A stretch of 64,000 nt of DNA from Chitinophagaceae bacterium DXS. Lineage in GTDB: Bacteria; Bacteroidota; Bacteroidia; Chitinophagales; Chitinophagaceae. The notes beneath the pieces are model-generated. The model was not told the DNA's origin, ran no database searches, and saw only the letters and a program-made list of their open reading frames with translations. Made by a program: the position numbers and the translations under genes. Each line of letters begins with the position of its first letter. The first letter of the stretch is position 1. The stretch is from NCBI GenBank assembly GCA_030345135.1, contig CP128386.1, positions 3,848,567 to 3,912,566 on the forward strand. The letters are read 5' to 3'. This document shows positions 19,817 to 28,345 of this stretch, piece after piece.

Positions 19817-20061
19817 CCTCTTAAGTTTTAATCCGGCGCATATAAATGCAGGGGCATTTATACCGATCCGGTCCGTTCAGGTAAAAAACTTTTACCGCAA
19901 CAAATGCGTAATTGAAAATGCTAATAAAACGTGTGGGAAACGAAGTGAGGTTTCTTTGCGTTTATTAGTTCAATTTTTTTTAGCAGGCCGAACAATAAAC
20001 AAATCCGCCTGAGTATGCAAAAATAAATGAAATGTATTAGAATCCGAAAATTTAAGGTTTT
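19817..20061 (-). promoter_or_regulatory. metH leader with strong hairpin
   Basis: Upstream of the metH start, TATAAATGC / GCATTTATA (19841-19862) forms a perfect 9-bp stem with a 4-base loop, ending 25 bases before the ATG. A second stem, GGTAAAA / TTTTACC, lies at about 19880-19897. No SAM-I, SAM-II, SAH or cobalamin riboswitch core could be recognised, so any regulatory role is unproven. Confidence 0.35.
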
Positions 20062-20800
20062 TCACGTGGTGAAGGGTTTCACGCAGCGTGCGCGGAGAAG
20101 CAACGGCGCGGCGGATAATGCTGCGTCTTTGCCCCGTTGCGCCCGCTGCGAGAAAGTGAATGTTTCACGCAGCGAACGCGGAGAAGCAGCGGCGCGGCGG
20201 ATAGGGTTGTAGCTCAGTTTTGTTTTCAGCGAGAAATTTTGGGAAATCCAGTATTTCGCTGCGTCTCTGCCCCGTTGCGCCCGCTGCGAGAAATGAAATT
20301 GTTTCACGCAGCGAACGCGGAGAAGCAGCGGCGCGGCGGAAGGTGCATCTTTAGCTCAGCTTTGCTTTTGGCGACAAATCTTGGGCTGCAATATGTCGCT
20401 GCGTCTTTGCCCCGTTGCGCCCGCTGCGAGAAAAGGAAATGTTTCACGCAGCGAACGCGGAGAAGCAGCGGCGCGGCGGAAGGTGCATCTTTAGCTCAGC
20501 TTTGCTTTTGGCGATAAATCTTGGGCTGCAATATGTCGCTGCGTCTTTGCCCCGTTGCGCCCGTTGCGAGAGAAAGAAATGTTTCACGCAGCGAACGCGG
20601 AGAAGCAACGGCGCGACGCGGCAGTTCGCTGCGCCGCCTTTTCGTTGCGACCGCTGCGAGAAAGAAATGTTTCACGCAGCGAACGCGGAGTAGCAGCGGC
20701 GCGGCGGACATCGCTGCGTCTCTGCCCCGTTGCGCCCGCTGCGAGAAATAGCTGTTCAAATGCGCCCATTGCGAGAAAAGAAAGCTCTTTTAAAGAGATT
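20062..20800. repeat. GC-rich array of alternating inverted ~38-bp units
   Basis: Six copies of a unit beginning GTTTCACGCAGCGAACGCGG (starts near 20077, 20162, 20302, 20441, 20580, 20668) alternate with a related inverse unit of the type CGCTGCGTCTTTGCCCCGTT ... GCTGCGAGAAA. Inverse and direct units are only a few bases apart and could form hairpins. The spacers at about 20340-20396 and 20479-20535 are nearly identical, giving a 139-bp tandem period. The stretch is far richer in GC than its surroundings. Reading frames inside it exist on both strands only because of the repetition; I see no real gene. Confidence 0.88.
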
Positions 20801-20824
20801 TTGCCGTACGTTTGACCCCAATTT

Positions 20825-21817
20825 ATGCAATTAAGCCGCCGAAATAAGATCATTCTCAATTATATAATAGGCCCATTGCTTTTTGTTGGATTATCATTTT
20901 CCATCTATCAAAAAGTCAGAAATCAAACAAATCTTCATGGTTCATGGCAACTCATGAAAGATTCTTACAAGGGTCCGCATGGCTGGTATTTGTTTGCTGT
21001 TGGCGTCTTTAGCATCGTAAACTGGGGAATTGAAGCCCGTAAATGGCAGGTTTTAGTGAGGCATGTGCAAAAAGTCGGCTTCTTTACGGCATTCAAGGCG
21101 GTGTTGTCCGGGTTATCCTTCTCTCTTTTTATACCCAACCGTGTAGGGGAATATGTAGGAAGGATTGTTTACATGGAAGAAGGAAATCGTTTAAGATCTA
21201 TTTCCCTTACCATTGTCGGTAGCATGAGCCAGGTAATTATTACCCTTGTTGCCGGTATTGCCGGATTGTTCTACCTGCGTTACAATATTCTTACCCCTGG
21301 TCATCCCCTGCAGGGATTATCGACACTTTGGCTAAATGGATTAATTTACATAATAATAATAGGCACGATACTTATGATTATTGCATATTACAGGGTGTCG
21401 TGGATAGCAGCCATTGTGGAAAAACTACCTTTTGTTTCGAAATATAAATACCTGATTGATAAGGTAGAAGAGTTTCACTGGAAAGAATTAACAAGAATTT
21501 TGGTGCTGTCAACCGCAAGGTATATTGTCTTTATCGTTCAGTACCTGCTTATGTTCCGGGTGTTTGATGTATATGTAAGTGTGGCAGACGGCGCAAATAT
21601 GGTATGCGTATTGTTTTTAGTATTGGCAATCCTTCCAACAATTCCAATGGCAGAGTTGGGCGTTAGGGGCGAAGTGAGTACACAGTTGTTTGGATTACTT
21701 AGCGCGAATACGATCGGCATTTTATACGCCGCTGCGGGTATATGGCTTATAAACCTTATTATACCCGCATTGGCAGGAAGTTTGTTCATTTTGACAGTAA
21801 AATTATTTAGAAAATAG
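20825..21817 (+). CDS. Flippase-like integral membrane protein (LPG synthase TM region family)
   Basis: 330 residues with about eight predicted membrane segments, matching the lysylphosphatidylglycerol-synthase transmembrane/UPF0104 family. Conserved features seen: SFSLFIPNRVGEYVGRI (about 97-113) and LPTIPMAELGVRGEVS (about 275-290). The soluble aminoacyl-transfer domain of true LPG synthase is absent, so a lipid flippase-type role is more likely than lipid modification. The next gene starts one base after its stop, so the two are probably co-transcribed. Confidence 0.85.
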   Translation: MQLSRRNKIILNYIIGPLLFVGLSFSIYQKVRNQTNLHGSWQLMKDSYKGPHGWYLFAVGVFSIVNWGIEARKWQVLVRHVQKVGFFTAFKAVLSGLSFSLFIPNRVGEYVGRIVYMEEGNRLRSISLTIVGSMSQVIITLVAGIAGLFYLRYNILTPGHPLQGLSTLWLNGLIYIIIIGTILMIIAYYRVSWIAAIVEKLPFVSKYKYLIDKVEEFHWKELTRILVLSTARYIVFIVQYLLMFRVFDVYVSVADGANMVCVLFLVLAILPTIPMAELGVRGEVSTQLFGLLSANTIGILYAAAGIWLINLIIPALAGSLFILTVKLFRK

Positions 21818-21818
21818 C

Positions 21819-22610
21819 GTGAAGAAATTAATTGCAATCATCTGTGGACTTATTAGTTCTATTTCGTTAACTGCGGGAGATGATTTCTGCGGTATCCGTA
21901 ACACTGCTTTTCAGTCTGGCGAACAATTAACCTACAATGTATTTTACTCTGTTGTGGGCATTTATGTAAATGCAGGAACCGCAACATTTACAACAGGTCT
22001 TGAGCACGTTGGCAACAGGCCGGTTTATCATGTAGTGGCCGCCGGCACTTCTAACTCCAATTATGACTGGATTTTTAAAGTGCGCGACCGTTACGAAACT
22101 TATATTGATACAGCCACGCTTCAGCCCCTAAAATTTATCCGCAATATTGATGAGGGAGGCTACAAAAAGTATGAGAACATTACTTTCAACGCTCAGACAA
22201 ATACAGCGATTACCAATACGGGCGTATTTAAAATACCTACGTGCATACAGGATGTAATAAGTGCCATATACTACGCGAGAAACATTAATTTCAACGCTTA
22301 CAAACCGGGCGACAAAGTTCCTTTCGATATGTTTCTGGATAATGAGATCTACCACTTGTATGTGCGCTATATGGGCAAAGAAGTGGTTAAAACCAAATAC
22401 GGAAAGTTTAATGCCATCAAGTTTAAACCGCTTTTATTGAAAGGAACCATTTTTGAAGGTGGCGAAAAAATGACCGTTTGGGTAAGCGATGATGCCAATC
22501 ACATCCCTTTACGAGTGGAAAGCCCTATTGCTGTAGGAAGTGTAAAAGTAGACATGATGCGCTACACCGGCCTGAGACATCCGTTGAGTTCACTGTTGAG
22601 GTGGAAATGA
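21819..22610 (+). CDS. DUF3108 family exported protein
   Basis: 263 residues starting with GTG one base after the flippase-like gene. It has a signal peptide (about 1-20, MKKLIAIICGLISSISLTA) followed by a DUF3108 domain: FQSGEQLTYNVFYSVVGIYV near the N-terminus and GGEKMTVWVSDDANHIPLR near the C-terminus are typical. The fold is a beta-rich envelope protein; function is unknown. Tight coupling with a lipid flippase-like protein hints at an envelope lipid job. Confidence 0.87.
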   Translation: MKKLIAIICGLISSISLTAGDDFCGIRNTAFQSGEQLTYNVFYSVVGIYVNAGTATFTTGLEHVGNRPVYHVVAAGTSNSNYDWIFKVRDRYETYIDTATLQPLKFIRNIDEGGYKKYENITFNAQTNTAITNTGVFKIPTCIQDVISAIYYARNINFNAYKPGDKVPFDMFLDNEIYHLYVRYMGKEVVKTKYGKFNAIKFKPLLLKGTIFEGGEKMTVWVSDDANHIPLRVESPIAVGSVKVDMMRYTGLRHPLSSLLRWK

Positions 22611-23327
22611 GACGATGTACGATGTTAGATGTACGGTGTACGATGTGATTAGGTGCGACAGCATGATATCTTAAGTACGAAGTACGATTTACGAAGTACT
22701 TAGGTGCAAAAGGCTTTTTTTAGATGTAAGGTGTTAGATGTACGGTGTACGATGTGATTGGGTGCGACAGCGTGATATTTTAAGTACGAAGTACGATTTA
22801 CGAAGTACTTAGGTGCAACGGGCTTTCTTTGATGTACGATGTTAGATGTACGGTGTACGATGTGATTAGGTGCGACAGCGTGATATTTTAAGTACGAAGT
22901 ACGATTTACGAAGTACTTAGGTGTGACGGGCTTTCTTTGATGTACGATGTTAGATGTACGGTGTACGATGTGATTAGGTGCGACAGCGTGATATTTTAAG
23001 TACGAAGTACGATTTACGAAGTACTTAGGTGTAATGAGCTTTCTTTGATGTACGATGTTAGATGTACGGTGTACGATGTGATTAGGTGGGACAGCGTGAT
23101 ATTTTAAGTACGAAGTACGGTTTACGAAGTACTTAGGTGTAACAGGCTTTTTTTGATGTACGATGTTAGATGCACGCCCGCACCGATGGCACGTTCGTAC
23201 GGGTATATTGTACGATGTATTCAAACCTGATACCTCACACCTCAAACCTCACACCTGAAACCTGATACCTGATACTCTCCCCTCTCCCCTCCCCCCTTTT
23301 TCCTTATCTTCCATAAAAATTTGTCAT
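22611..23327. repeat. 108-bp tandem array of GATGTAC/AAGTACG words
   Basis: Five nearly full copies of a unit of about 108 bp plus a partial one, with the landmark GATGTTAGATG at 22621, 22731 (variant), 22839, 22947, 23054 and 23162. Each unit contains the heptamer train GATGTTA, GATGTAC, GGTGTAC, GATGTGA and an AAGTACGAAGTACGATTTAC palindrome-rich block. After the array come ACCTGAT/ACCTCAC heptamers (about 23222-23275) and a C/T-rich run. Because 108 is divisible by three, a minus-strand reading frame of 181 codons stays open, but it has no gene-like features. Confidence 0.9.
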
Positions 23328-24866
23328 ATGCCTACCCAGGAGCAATTTCTTGAAGCTGTAAAACAGGGATATACTTTTAAAGGAGAACATGTTAAAATAG
23401 GTTGTGCAATATTGGACGGACAGGTTGTAACCGGTGCGGATGTGCTTCTTCCTTTGAAAACCATGAACAGGCACGGGCTTATTGCCGGTGCAACCGGTAC
23501 TGGTAAAACCAAGACTTTGCAGATGATGAGTGAATACCTGAGTGATGCAAGTGTTCCTGTTGTATTGATGGATATAAAAGGTGACCTGAGTGGCCTGGCA
23601 GCTCCGGGGTCCGCAAATGATAAACTGAATGAACGTTATAAACTGTTGAACTTAACATACGAACCCACAGGTTTTCCGGTGGAATTACTTACGTTAAGCA
23701 ATGAGAAGGGCGTAAAGCTCCGTGCAACTGTTTCTGAATTTGGTCCGATACTGCTAAGTAAGATATTGGGATTGAATGATACGCAGGGTGGACTGGTAGC
23801 CATGATCTTCAAGTATTGCGATGATAACAAGCTACCACTGCTTGATCTGAAAGACTTTATTAAAGTATTACAATACATCGGTGATGAAGGCAAGGCCGAA
23901 ATGGAAAAGCAATATGGTAAGATCTCTACAACTTCTACCGGAACGATTTTAAGAAAAGTAGTTGAACTGCAACAGCAGGGCGCCGACCAGTTTTTTGGTG
24001 AGCCCAGTTTTGAAGTGGATGATCTGATGCGCATTAGCGATGATGGCCGTGGCATGATCAATATTCTGCGCGTTACCGATATGCAGAACAGGCCAAAACT
24101 GTTTTCCTCCTTTATGCTGCAGCTTCTTGCTGAACTGTATGCGGTTTCTCCGGAAGAAGGCGACCTGGATAAACCCAAACTGGTAATGTTCATTGATGAA
24201 GCTCACCTCATCTTTAATGAAGCTACGGATGCACTATTGGAGCATATTGAAACCATTATAAAACTGATCCGTTCCAAAGGCATTGGCATTTTCTTCTGTA
24301 CGCAAAATCCACAGGACGTACCGGCATCCATTTTAGGACAACTTGGTTTAAAAGTGCAGCACGCATTAAGGGCTTTTACCGCCGCGGACCGGAAGACAAT
24401 TAAACAAGCAGCAGAAAACTTTCCCGAATCACCTTACTATAAAACAGATGAATTGCTCACGCAGATGGGAATTGGCGAAGCACTGGTAACTTTATTGAAT
24501 GAAAAAGGTATCCCAACTCCGTTAGTGCATACTATGCTCTGCTCGCCCAGAAGCAGGATGGATATTTTGAGTGATGTGGAAATTGATGCATTGGTAAACA
24601 AAAGCAAGCTGGCCACTAAATACAATAAAGAAATTGACAGCGAAAGCGCATATGAGATCCTGAATCAAAAATTGGAGGACGCCGCAAATAAAACCAAAGA
24701 AACCACAACCACTACTAACAGCAAAACTCAAAAAGAAGAAAGCATTTTTGATAACCCTATCTTAAAACAAGTAGGCCGAACAGCCGCAAATGTTATTACC
24801 CGAAGTTTATTGGGTGCCCTGGGATTGGGAGGAAGAAGCAGCACCAAAAGGAAAAGTCTGTTCTAA
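23328..24866 (+). CDS. HerA-like ATPase (DUF853 / YjgR family)
   Basis: 512 residues. Walker A is GATGTGKT (54-61), Walker B is VMFIDEAH (286-293), and GIFFCTQNPQDVP fits the sensor region of HerA/FtsK-type ATPases. The C-terminal tail is rich in K, T and S. Members hydrolyse ATP and are related to DNA translocases, but the DUF853 branch has no assigned role. It stands alone between two repeat regions, with no NurA-like nuclease nearby. Confidence 0.9.
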   Translation: MPTQEQFLEAVKQGYTFKGEHVKIGCAILDGQVVTGADVLLPLKTMNRHGLIAGATGTGKTKTLQMMSEYLSDASVPVVLMDIKGDLSGLAAPGSANDKLNERYKLLNLTYEPTGFPVELLTLSNEKGVKLRATVSEFGPILLSKILGLNDTQGGLVAMIFKYCDDNKLPLLDLKDFIKVLQYIGDEGKAEMEKQYGKISTTSTGTILRKVVELQQQGADQFFGEPSFEVDDLMRISDDGRGMINILRVTDMQNRPKLFSSFMLQLLAELYAVSPEEGDLDKPKLVMFIDEAHLIFNEATDALLEHIETIIKLIRSKGIGIFFCTQNPQDVPASILGQLGLKVQHALRAFTAADRKTIKQAAENFPESPYYKTDELLTQMGIGEALVTLLNEKGIPTPLVHTMLCSPRSRMDILSDVEIDALVNKSKLATKYNKEIDSESAYEILNQKLEDAANKTKETTTTTNSKTQKEESIFDNPILKQVGRTAANVITRSLLGALGLGGRSSTKRKSLF

Positions 24867-25029
24867 GGAGCTATCAGCAATCAGCTGTTTTGACCTGAAA
24901 TGGCCCTTATCTGCTAAATAGGGCAGGTATCATTTATCAACATTATTAACTAACACATCAGACATCCACCACATCGTACACCGTACATCTAACACCGTAC
25001 ATCTAACACCGTACATCTAACATCGTACA
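24867..25029. repeat. AGCTnnn and CACCGTACATCTAA repeats
   Basis: An AGCT block (about 24871-24888) follows the ATPase stop. At 24968-25030, CACCGTACATCTAA is repeated with 14-base spacing (two heptamers), ending ACATCGTACATTAAAC. The repeat abuts the stop codon of the fur gene. It is the inverse orientation of the GATGTAC family in the 22.6-23.2 kb array. Confidence 0.75.
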
Positions 25030-25449
25030 TTAAACGTTGCATTCCTTGCAAACGCCGCTCATTACAATATCAGTTTGCTTTGCTTTGAAGCCGATTGGTA
25101 GTTGAATGGCTGGGATATCTACATGATCCAGGCAATAAGTTGTGCCGCAATCATCGCAAATAAAGTGAACGTGATTGTCATGGTGATGGCCTGCGGAACA
25201 TTCATCTTTACACAAGGCGTAAAGAACACTATTATCGGCAGTAGGAATGGTATGAATAATGCCTTTTTCTACAAATGTCTGCAGCGTTCGGTAAATAGTT
25301 ACACGATCAAAATGTTCGCCGCTTTGCTTCTCAATGTCGGCATGCGCCAAAGCACCATTGGCACTTTGAAACAGCTCCAATATTTTCTTCCTGCTCTCTG
25401 TTATGCTTAATTGATTTTTCTTCAACAATTCAGCAATTCTCTTCTGCAT
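25030..25449 (-). CDS. Fur-family metalloregulator (probably Zur-like)
   Basis: 139 residues with an N-terminal winged helix (about 1-80, DRVTIYRTLQTFVEKGII) and a C-terminal dimerisation/metal domain. The latter carries GHHHDNHVHF and two CxxC pairs, ICDDC and VCKEC, that normally hold structural zinc. It is the second gene of an operon with the SCO protein (10-bp gap). A TTTGCAAC-type palindrome in the divergent promoter region upstream of sco and merC is a good candidate operator. Context with SCO and MerC favours a zinc or copper-linked role over iron. Confidence 0.9.
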   Translation of the reverse strand: MQKRIAELLKKNQLSITESRKKILELFQSANGALAHADIEKQSGEHFDRVTIYRTLQTFVEKGIIHTIPTADNSVLYALCKDECSAGHHHDNHVHFICDDCGTTYCLDHVDIPAIQLPIGFKAKQTDIVMSGVCKECNV

Positions 25450-25459
25450 AAAATACTTT

Positions 25460-26116
25460 TTATTGAGGATTATTGGTAAAGATACTGGTTGAAAATCCGT
25501 TAGCTCCGGCCTTTTCCTTCAATAACTTTTTGATATCTTCTTTCATTGATGCCAGTTCGTCTTTCTTAAGTCCGTCATATACATGTCCGCGTACCTGGCC
25601 ATTTTTGTCAACAACTGCAAAAAACTGGGTATGTAAAAACTGGTCCTTAATATCTACCAGGTTATTATTGGGGTCATCCAGCAAATAGCTGTTCCTCGCT
25701 GTCTGGTACAGGCTGTCCTTACGTCCGGTTAAAAATACCCATTTATGTGTGTCCACTTTCAAGGAATCAGAATAGCGTTTTAACACAGGAACGGAATCTG
25801 TTTCAGGATCGCAGGTATGGGAAACGATCATAAAATCCGGTTCATCTTTAAAAGTCTCGTAAACATCTTTCATGTTGGTGTTCAACCTTGGACAAATGCC
25901 TTTACAGGTTGTGAAAAAATACTCTACTACAGTAACCTTTCCCGCCATATCTTTTTCTGTAAACCGCTGTCCATCCTGGGTTGTAAAAGCAAATGGTTTA
26001 ACATAGTTAATAACCGGGCTCTTTGCCTTCCAGTTATCCGTGCCCCAAAAAGAGAATACTAAAAACAATGCAGCCAGCACAATAAAAAATATAGAATACC
26101 CTATGAACTTTTTCAT
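25460..26116 (-). CDS. SCO1/SenC family copper chaperone
   Basis: 218 residues. An N-terminal membrane anchor (about 5-25) is followed by a thioredoxin-like domain with the copper-binding CxxxC in TTCKGICP and a distal histidine in the FLHTQFF segment. SCO proteins deliver copper to the CuA site of cytochrome oxidase or act as thiol oxidoreductases outside the cytoplasm. It is the first gene of a two-gene operon with the Fur-family regulator. A TACCTTTG -7 box on the minus strand at 26128-26121 lies just upstream of the start. Confidence 0.93.
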   Translation of the reverse strand: MKKFIGYSIFFIVLAALFLVFSFWGTDNWKAKSPVINYVKPFAFTTQDGQRFTEKDMAGKVTVVEYFFTTCKGICPRLNTNMKDVYETFKDEPDFMIVSHTCDPETDSVPVLKRYSDSLKVDTHKWVFLTGRKDSLYQTARNSYLLDDPNNNLVDIKDQFLHTQFFAVVDKNGQVRGHVYDGLKKDELASMKEDIKKLLKEKAGANGFSTSIFTNNPQ

Positions 26117-26150
26117 TTTGCAAAGGTACGTCAGGAAATGATAATTTTGT

Positions 26151-26181
26151 TTTGCAACTAGGTTGCAAATGCCTACTTTTG
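26151..26181 (+). promoter_or_regulatory. merC promoter overlapped by a Fur/Zur-like palindrome
   Basis: TTTG (26151-26154), 19 bp, TACTTTTG (26174-26181) is an exact Bacteroidota promoter. The sequence TTTGCAACTAGGTTGCAAA (26151-26169) is a palindrome with perfect 8-bp arms around a 3-bp centre and covers the -33 element and most of the spacer. Its size suits a Fur-family dimer, and the Fur-family gene is in the divergent operon. Binding is inferred. Confidence 0.75.
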
Positions 26182-26202
26182 CACTACTCTTAACGTGAAA
26201 GA

Positions 26203-26595
26203 ATGAATGTAAAGATTAATTGGGATGCTTTAGGAATTACCGCTTCGGTAGCGTGCGCTATACATTGTGCTGTTTTACCACTGTTTTTAACCACGATGCC
26301 GATATTTGGGTTCGAGGTGATCAATAACCTTGCTTTTGAAGTTTTTATGATCATTTTGGCTTTTGGTATAGGTTCTTACTCACTTTATCATGGCCGGAAG
26401 AAACATCATCATAGTTATCTTCCCTTGATTATCTTCTCCTTCGGGATCAGTTTTCTGCTGGCCAAACAGATCTGGCACCACTATGAGGTGTTGCTCCTAA
26501 TGCCTGCAGTTTTACTGGTTGTTTCCGCTCACTATTACAATTACCGTCTTTGCCGCAGAGCAAATCACTGCCACGAGCATGATTGCAATCACTAG
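26203..26595 (+). CDS. MerC-domain membrane protein
   Basis: 130 residues with four predicted membrane segments. The first has the MerC cysteine pair C18-A-I-H-C22, and the C-terminus is rich in His and Cys (RRANHCHEHDCNH), a likely metal-binding tail. MerC proteins carry mercuric ion in mer operons; stand-alone copies are thought to move other soft metals. There is no merA or merR here, and control by a Fur-type site points to zinc or another nutrient metal. Substrate is inferred. Confidence 0.85.
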   Translation: MNVKINWDALGITASVACAIHCAVLPLFLTTMPIFGFEVINNLAFEVFMIILAFGIGSYSLYHGRKKHHHSYLPLIIFSFGISFLLAKQIWHHYEVLLLMPAVLLVVSAHYYNYRLCRRANHCHEHDCNH

Positions 26596-26687
26596 CTGTG
26601 AGCTATCAGCTGCCAGCTTTGAGCCGATCTGAGCGTAGTGAAGTGGAAATAGAAGCGCTTGCAATAGCTATTTTGCCTTTTGACTTT

Positions 26688-28229
26688 TTATTCCTGGTAG
26701 CTAACCGCAGAAAGCTTCCCCGCGAGATGTTCTTTTTTGTCGTGAATCATTTGCAGAATTGCCTGCATTTTTATGTCAACCCCTTGCTGAATAGCCAGAG
26801 ATGACGGCGGAATCAGCACATCGGGTATAATACCCCTGCCTGCTTTTTCTTTGGAATGATCTATTACCACGCGATAGAGCGGGAAAGTTACCCTCAGTTT
26901 ACTGTTGGGCAGTACAAGGGTAGGTAAGTATACTGCAGAGTTTCCATAGCTTCCCCCACCAGTTTCCTCTCCTACCACGGTTATATTATTTTGTCCCTTT
27001 AAACTATTCACAAACATCGTTGCCGCGGAGAAAGTAAAACCGCCCTGCAACAGGTAAACCTGCCCTGTAAAATGATTTTTCTTTTTGGGTTTGAATAGAT
27101 TGTTTTCGTAATAAGTATAATGTGCCCGGCCATCATCTTTTTTGTGTGTGGTAAACTGCATCGCGAACCAATAGGCAATTCCAGGCGAAATGTACTTTTT
27201 ATATGCAATGTTTTTTGACACTGCAGCAACAGTGTCTGCGACTTTAAAAGGTTTATCGATAAGGTATTTAGTCAGCCGGATACTGTTGGAAATGTTCCCT
27301 CCACCATTCTCCCTCAAATCTATCACCAGGCTGTTGATGCCATGTTTTCTCAGCTTTTTGAAACTCTTTTTATAAAATGATTTCAGGTTGGCATTGTTTG
27401 AAAAAGTTGCCAGCCGCATGTATGCGATGCCGTTGGCTGTATCAAACTGGATGTTCTTTTTTGCATTGATGTATTGCGGAAATGTTTTTCTTGGCGGCGA
27501 CGGAGGAAGGATCTTAACATTATTGCTATTCTTCTTTGTTGAAGTATCCCGTTTGCGTTCGTAAGCATTTACAACTGTAGTTTTCTCCAGTCCGGTGGAA
27601 TCAATATAGCCTATTGTAAACTTGTCCGATTTACCAAATGCATTGTAGTAAAAAGCCGGAAAATTAAAACTGCACAACTGGCTTTTGAAGTTTTCGCTAT
27701 AGCCGTCGGTGCTGATAAAACTGAATATGGAATCGAGCAGGACTTTGTTTGTATAACCGTTGATGGAGGTTATTACGGTGCCCCTTTTCAGCACGGAGTC
27801 CCTGGGGAATGCATTCGCGACAACCACGATGCTGTCATTCCATGTTTTTACATACAAAGGAAGAAAGGGCAGCTTTGAGTGCCGGAAGTATTTGTTGTAA
27901 GACCTGGGATAATGCACCGAAGTATGCCCGCATTTTATCTTACTCACCAACCATGCCACACGGTTTTTAAATTCGAATTCAGTAAGTGAATCGTTCAGAT
28001 TATAAAGCGCCGTATTGAAATACAGATCAAGGCTATCTTTTGATGTGTACCAGTAAAGACTCGGATGGTCAGCCTCAAGCACTTTTTTGAGCAGCACCAC
28101 ATCTGACTGCATTTTGTCTGGCGCAATTTTGTAGCTGCTGTCGAAAGACGCGTTTTTTGCACTACTACAAGAAGCCGTTATCAGCCATCCCGCAATCACC
28201 AATAAAAAGAAACCTGTAGATCTGCTCAT
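26688..28229 (-). CDS. S41-family peptidase, lipoprotein
   Basis: 513 residues from the start at 28229. A lipoprotein signal ending ITASC places it in the envelope. The S41 (C-terminal processing protease-like) domain shows DLRENGGGNISNSIRLTKY and the nucleophile serine in GGFTFSAATMF, followed by GEETGGGSYGN. A degenerate PDZ-like segment (about 140-210) precedes it. It is expected to cleave envelope proteins or peptides. It is a single-gene unit; its AT-rich coding is like that of its neighbours. Confidence 0.88.
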   Translation of the reverse strand: MSRSTGFFLLVIAGWLITASCSSAKNASFDSSYKIAPDKMQSDVVLLKKVLEADHPSLYWYTSKDSLDLYFNTALYNLNDSLTEFEFKNRVAWLVSKIKCGHTSVHYPRSYNKYFRHSKLPFLPLYVKTWNDSIVVVANAFPRDSVLKRGTVITSINGYTNKVLLDSIFSFISTDGYSENFKSQLCSFNFPAFYYNAFGKSDKFTIGYIDSTGLEKTTVVNAYERKRDTSTKKNSNNVKILPPSPPRKTFPQYINAKKNIQFDTANGIAYMRLATFSNNANLKSFYKKSFKKLRKHGINSLVIDLRENGGGNISNSIRLTKYLIDKPFKVADTVAAVSKNIAYKKYISPGIAYWFAMQFTTHKKDDGRAHYTYYENNLFKPKKKNHFTGQVYLLQGGFTFSAATMFVNSLKGQNNITVVGEETGGGSYGNSAVYLPTLVLPNSKLRVTFPLYRVVIDHSKEKAGRGIIPDVLIPPSSLAIQQGVDIKMQAILQMIHDKKEHLAGKLSAVSYQE

Positions 28230-28345
28230 TTCCGCATAGGTTATACGTTGCAAGTCTTCCGCTTATACGCTTAAACTTATGGAATAAATTCAAAAGCACA
28301 GGTACCAACTTAAGCATATTTTGCAAACATTGTTACGCAAAACGC

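Noticed and set aside
19817..20061. SAM or cobalamin riboswitch upstream of metH
   Set aside because: Stems exist, but none of the conserved cores I know could be found on the minus strand.
20062..20800. CRISPR array
   Set aside because: Units are in alternating orientation, spacers repeat themselves and no cas genes are nearby.
20137..20860. Several overlapping Arg/Cys/Ala-rich reading frames on both strands
   Set aside because: They arise from the GC-rich repeat array, are mutually overlapping, and have the composition of translated repeats.
22611..23220. CRISPR array
   Set aside because: Repeat units are 108 bp and nearly identical throughout, with no unique spacers.
22700..23245. 181-codon minus-strand reading frame with 36-residue repeats
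   Set aside because: It lies wholly in the 108-bp intergenic array. Periodicity divisible by three keeps it open; it has no domain, no signal and no start context.
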